A program made the translations under genes and the position numbers. Shown here piece after piece: positions 60,763 to 64,000 of a DNA stretch of 64,000 nt (position 1 is the first letter of the stretch; each line of letters starts with the position of its first letter). The stretch covers positions 1 to 64,000 of the forward strand of contig DASXUK010000026.1 of the NCBI GenBank assembly GCA_036504875.1. The letters are read 5' to 3'. The notes below the pieces were generated by a model that was not told the DNA's origin, did not search any database, and was given only the letters and a program-made list of their open reading frames with translations. The stretch is from JACPFJ01 sp036504875. GTDB taxonomy: Bacteria; Desulfobacterota; Desulfuromonadia; Geobacterales; Pseudopelobacteraceae.

Positions 60763-62004
60763 TTGAACCCACAACCGATCCCTACAAACTATCGCCGCTA
60801 CGCCCTGGTTCTGCTCCTGATGGTCAATCTGCTTAATTACATCGACCGTCAGGTGCTTTTTGCGGTATTTCCGCTGATCAAGGAGGACCTGCACCTGTCC
60901 GATACCGCCTTGGGCTTGCTCGGTAGTGCCTTTATGATTAGTTACCTGCTGTTTGCGCCGCTTTTTGGTTGGCTGGGCGATCACTGGAACCGGGTTCGGC
61001 TGGCCTCCAGCGGCCTGATTGTCTGGAGCCTGGCCACCGCCTCGGCCGGTTTTGCTCCCGGCTACCGAACCCTCTTGGCCGCTCGAGCCACGGTCGGGAT
61101 CGGCGAAGCCAGTTTCGGCACGGTTTCGCCCGGGCTGATATCAGATTATTTCTCCAAAGAAAAACGCGGTCGAGTACTGGCCTGGTTCTATGTTGCCATT
61201 CCTGTCGGTAGTGCTCTGGGTTATCTTCTGGGGGGTGTCTTGGGACACCGCTATGGTTGGCACGCCGCCTTTCTCTTGGTCGGTCTGCCCGGGCTGCTGC
61301 TGGCGATTCCGATCTGGCTTTTGCGCGCCCCGCCACGTGGTGGCGACGTTGAAATGGCAACTTCTTCGGCCAACAAGGGTGCGTCAGGCTATCTCGGATT
61401 ATTCCGGAATCGTTCCTTTGTCTTTAATACCTTGTCCATGACCGCCATGACTTTTGCGATCGGTGGGCTGGCTCAATGGATCCCCTCTTTTTTGCATCGG
61501 GTTCATTCCCTGGATGTTGAAAAAGGAAATACCCTCTTTGGAGGGGTTACAGTACTGGCAGGCATAGCTGGAACCCTGCTCGGAGGGTGGCTGGGGGACC
61601 GCTGGCAGCGGAAGAGCAGCAAGGGCTATCTGCTGGTTTCCGGTTGGGGTTTCCTGATCGGCGCTCCCTTTGCGGCCTGGGCCATCATATCACCCGATTT
61701 GACCGCTTGCATGACAGCCATTTTCCTGGCCGAATTCTTCCTGTTTCTCAATACCGGGCCACTTAATACCGTGATTGTCAATGTCACCCATCCCTCCATC
61801 CGCGCCATGGCCTTTGCAGTCAATATCTTTGTCATTCACGCCTTGGGCGACGCAATCTCCCCCTCCTTTCTCGGCTGGCTGTCCGATCATTGGGGTCTGC
61901 AGAATGCCCTCCTGATAACCCCCGCGGCCATGGTCCTGGCTGGTCTATTCTGCTTTGTCTGCGGCAGGTACGTTGAAACGGACATGGCACAATCAGAGAC
62001 CTGA
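60763..62004 (+). CDS. MFS transporter, Spns-like
   Basis: 413 residues, from a TTG start; an in-frame stop at 60751 rules out anything further upstream. Twelve hydrophobic segments. MVNLLNYIDRQVLFAVFPLIKEDLHLSDTALGLLGSAF and RATVGIGEASFGTVSPGLISDYF are the Spinster (Spns) branch of the MFS. Eukaryotic Spns proteins move lysophospholipids and sphingosine phosphate. Behind an Aas-like fusion, the E. coli counterpart is the MFS carrier LplT, so lysophospholipid transport is a reasonable guess. Confidence 0.82.
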   Translation: MNPQPIPTNYRRYALVLLLMVNLLNYIDRQVLFAVFPLIKEDLHLSDTALGLLGSAFMISYLLFAPLFGWLGDHWNRVRLASSGLIVWSLATASAGFAPGYRTLLAARATVGIGEASFGTVSPGLISDYFSKEKRGRVLAWFYVAIPVGSALGYLLGGVLGHRYGWHAAFLLVGLPGLLLAIPIWLLRAPPRGGDVEMATSSANKGASGYLGLFRNRSFVFNTLSMTAMTFAIGGLAQWIPSFLHRVHSLDVEKGNTLFGGVTVLAGIAGTLLGGWLGDRWQRKSSKGYLLVSGWGFLIGAPFAAWAIISPDLTACMTAIFLAEFFLFLNTGPLNTVIVNVTHPSIRAMAFAVNIFVIHALGDAISPSFLGWLSDHWGLQNALLITPAAMVLAGLFCFVCGRYVETDMAQSET

Positions 62005-62087
62005 GTCTACCCTGTACGACTTTCCTCTCACCGCTTTCCCTCCTGCATTTACGCTTTTTACCCAGTTCGTAAAATCACCCGCTTGAG

Positions 62088-62115
62088 TTGACATACTTTA
62101 TTAGCACATTACAAT
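62088..62115 (+). promoter_or_regulatory. Sigma-70 promoter of the OmpA-type gene
   Basis: TTGACA, a 16-base spacer and TACAAT, with a leader of about 80 bases to the ATG at 62205 (preceded by GAGAGGAG). The leader carries two similar stretches, GGCTCTGGACAT and GGCCCTGGACAT. Confidence 0.6.
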
Positions 62116-62204
62116 AATACTTGAATCAGGGCCCCTTGGCCCCGGCTCTGGACATAGCCTAAAACCGGCCCTGGACATTTAATTTATCTCAGAGAGGAGA
62201 AAAA

Positions 62205-63650
62205 ATGCGAACGCCTTTCCAGTATCTGATCAAGCTGTTTTTATTCACTATGATCACATCAACCGCCTTTGCAGAAGGTATTCGGCCTGATTCGTTTACT
62301 TTTTCCGGGGTAGTAGGCGGATATACATTTGACGGGCGCCAGCATCTTGAAACCAGACCACTGGTAGGCGTGCGCGGCGGTTATAATTTCACTTCTTATC
62401 TGGGAGTTGAGCTTCTTTTCGACTACGCCCGAACCGAAGGGACACGGGGGCCTGGCGATGCCAATATGTTCCGCTACGGCGGCGATCTCCTGTTTTACCT
62501 GTTTCCCGATCACGCTCTGGTTCCTTATCTGGCGGCCGGGTACAGCGGCATAACACTTGATCAGGAACGGCAGAGGACCAACAACCTGGGAGTATTCGAC
62601 TACGGCCCAGGGATCAGGTATTTTTTGAATGATGACCTGGCCTTACGGGGTGATTTCAGGCACCTGGTTTTTCGTGATGGCAGGACACTTTCCAACTATG
62701 AATACACCGTTGGCATCACCTATCAGTTTGGTGGAAATCAAACCGCCGCCCGGCCAATAGCCACCCCCCCCGCATCGGAAACCAGCCCGCGACCGGAGAC
62801 CGGAGCTGCGCCACCAAAGGTTTCAAAACCTGAACCTATCACACCCGAACCCGAGCAGGCTCAACCCAAGGAAGCGCCTCTTGAACCGGTTCCGACCACC
62901 GAACCGACCCCGGGTACGTATAAATACTGTGTGCCGCTGCATATTGAATTTGACATTGATAAGGCCGAGATCCGCCCTGAGTATTATGATGAGGTCGCCA
63001 GAGCAGGCGATTTTATGAAAAAATACCCGACCACCTCCGCTGTAATTGAGGGTTACTGCGACCAGGTCGGCAGCGATGAATATAATCTGCAGTTATCCCA
63101 GCAGCGGGCCGAAGCGGTTGTTGCGTATCTTGAGAAACGTTTCGGCATTGATTCCAGCCGCCTCACTGCCAAAGGCTACGGCAAAGCCAAGACAATCACT
63201 GACAACGTCAGCGATGAAGCTAAACAGAAGAACCGCCGGATTGAGGCGGTAATCGATTGCGCCTTTGATGTTAAGGAAATTAAGGAATCAGAACGTATTT
63301 GCACTGGCTTAAAACTCGAATTCGATACCGGGCGGGCAGAGATTAAACCGGAGTACCACAATGAGCTAGCCAGGGTGGCTGATTATTTAAAAAGATATCC
63401 AAGCACCACAGCACTGATCGAGGGGCATACCGATAATATTGGCGGTTTTGACTTCAACATGGCGCTTTCCAAACACCGGGCCGAAAATGTGGTCAGTTAC
63501 CTGGTAGAGAAATTCGGCATCAAGCGCTCCCGCCTGGCTGCCAGAGGATACGGCTTTACCCGTCGCATTGCCTACAACAACACACCGGAAGGAAGGCAAA
63601 AAAACCGTAGGATCAATGCTGTCATCGATTGCGTTGTCAAGACCAGGTAA
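62205..63650 (+). CDS. OmpA-type barrel protein with two peptidoglycan-binding domains
   Basis: 481 residues. A signal peptide (ending AFA) and an N-terminal eight-stranded barrel (to about 180, closing TVGITYQFGGN) are followed by a Pro-rich linker, then two OmpA-like C domains. The first has HIEFDIDKAEIRPEY, EGYCDQVGSDEYNL and KGYGKAKTI; the second has KLEFDTGRAEIKPEY, EGHTDNIGGFDFNM and RGYGFTRRI. The first has Tyr and Cys where OmpA normally has His-Thr. Most OmpA proteins have only one such domain. It would tie the outer membrane to peptidoglycan. Confidence 0.92.
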   Translation: MRTPFQYLIKLFLFTMITSTAFAEGIRPDSFTFSGVVGGYTFDGRQHLETRPLVGVRGGYNFTSYLGVELLFDYARTEGTRGPGDANMFRYGGDLLFYLFPDHALVPYLAAGYSGITLDQERQRTNNLGVFDYGPGIRYFLNDDLALRGDFRHLVFRDGRTLSNYEYTVGITYQFGGNQTAARPIATPPASETSPRPETGAAPPKVSKPEPITPEPEQAQPKEAPLEPVPTTEPTPGTYKYCVPLHIEFDIDKAEIRPEYYDEVARAGDFMKKYPTTSAVIEGYCDQVGSDEYNLQLSQQRAEAVVAYLEKRFGIDSSRLTAKGYGKAKTITDNVSDEAKQKNRRIEAVIDCAFDVKEIKESERICTGLKLEFDTGRAEIKPEYHNELARVADYLKRYPSTTALIEGHTDNIGGFDFNMALSKHRAENVVSYLVEKFGIKRSRLAARGYGFTRRIAYNNTPEGRQKNRRINAVIDCVVKTR

Positions 63651-63701
63651 AAACGGTTAAAGCAGCAATTATTGGCTCACACGCAGCTAGAATTACAAAA
63701 T

Positions 63702-63722
63702 TAGAAGCAATCGCTTCTCTTT
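63702..63722 (+). terminator. Possible weak terminator after the OmpA-type gene
   Basis: AGAAGC-AATC-GCTTCT followed by CTTTGT. Short stem; the flanking AGCTAGAA occurs on both sides. Confidence 0.3.
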
Positions 63723-63814
63723 GTGAACCCAGCTAGAACCGCAGTTACATGTAAAATCAGCCGGGCTCATAATTTGTCCGCACCACCACTCATTCACAAA
63801 AAAGGAGATAACTT

Positions 63815-64000
63815 ATGAAGATTAGAAAACCATCCTTAGCCTTTCTGACAGTATTGCTCCTGGGAACCTCCACATTTATCGGCGGTTGCGCAACTACCGG
63901 TATGGAGCGCGCCGCCAAGACCACCACCAGTATGCAGACCGTAGAAAACGAATATCGCCAGACCGCGACTCAGGTAGATGCAACCACAGCCACGCTGAAC
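63815..64000 (+). CDS. DUF2959-like lipoprotein, start only (runs past window)
   Basis: 62 codons visible, no stop. AAAGGAGATAACTT precedes the ATG. A lipoprotein signal ends FIGGC (Cys25). The mature part begins ATTGMERAAKTTTSMQTVENEY, a coiled-coil pattern that recalls DUF2959 proteins. Identity beyond that is uncertain. Confidence 0.6.
   Translation, partial: MKIRKPSLAFLTVLLLGTSTFIGGCATTGMERAAKTTTSMQTVENEYRQTATQVDATTATLN

Overview
The window looks like chromosomal DNA of a Geobacter-like member of the Desulfuromonadales/Geobacterales. I infer this from the mix of gene families: Tol-Pal, an EAL-HDOD protein, a two-haem cytochrome lipoprotein, RND efflux, a ferredoxin-like protein, HypA, GTP-type phosphoenolpyruvate carboxykinase, a CxxGAxxG-type redox protein and a Spns-like MFS carrier. 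Other support comes from a -24/-12 promoter and an HcpR/FNR-like half-palindrome. I see no rRNA, tRNA, CRISPR array, prophage or insertion sequence. Mobile-type signals are limited to small dispersed inverted repeats.

Layout. 1-4.3 kb: the 3' part of a giant AsmA/YdbH-like protein, a lipoprotein that seems to fuse YnbE and YdbL, and a DUF2007 protein. 4.6-17.5 kb: three different ABC-F ATPases, mixed with GreB, small proteins, a GNAT and M20 pair, a PagL-like lipid A deacylase, a CoA-binding protein and an RNase Z-like hydrolase. 17.8-22.8 kb: an EAL-HDOD protein, cysteine-cluster and ferredoxin proteins, YgbA (nitrosative stress), then mobB-moaA-MOSC for molybdenum cofactor. 22.9-24.4 kb: a small minus-strand operon in which two paralogous mini membrane proteins flank a receiver-like protein that lacks the phosphoacceptor Asp. 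24.8-32.3 kb: ftsK, a nitrilase-type hydrolase and tolQRAB-pal. 32.4-38.5 kb: a TolC/adaptor/RND pump operon with a DUF2845 gene inside it. 38.5-40.8 kb: a thiol/sulfur cluster that includes a candidate selenoprotein. 42-45.6 kb: GTP- and ATP-dependent PEP carboxykinases in tandem. 45.8-52.6 kb: hypA, small lipoproteins, tatD, a glycosyltransferase, a phospholipase D type enzyme, an FAH-family enzyme and a plsC operon. 52.7-55.8 kb: ribonuclease J, a PilZ protein and a DUF2062 protein. 56-62 kb: alpha/beta hydrolase, mlaA, an acyl-AMP synthetase/ACP/acyltransferase fusion and a Spns-like MFS protein. 62-64 kb: an OmpA protein with two peptidoglycan-binding domains, and the start of a further lipoprotein.

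A recurring theme is envelope lipid homeostasis: YdbH/YnbE/YdbL, PagL, Tol-Pal, PlsC, cardiolipin synthase-like PLD, MlaA and a lysophospholipid reacylation-type fusion. The strongest leads for something undescribed are: the in-frame TGA in the 57-codon ORF at 39011-39184, with a hairpin placed like a bacterial SECIS; the MlaA/hydrolase/acyl-transferase/MFS module; the pseudo-receiver operon behind a sigma-54-like promoter; the ABC-F protein in which both halves of one composite ATP site are degenerate; and a palindromic repeat inserted in frame in the RND pump gene.

All functions are assigned by reading protein motifs and context. No similarity search or folding program was run.
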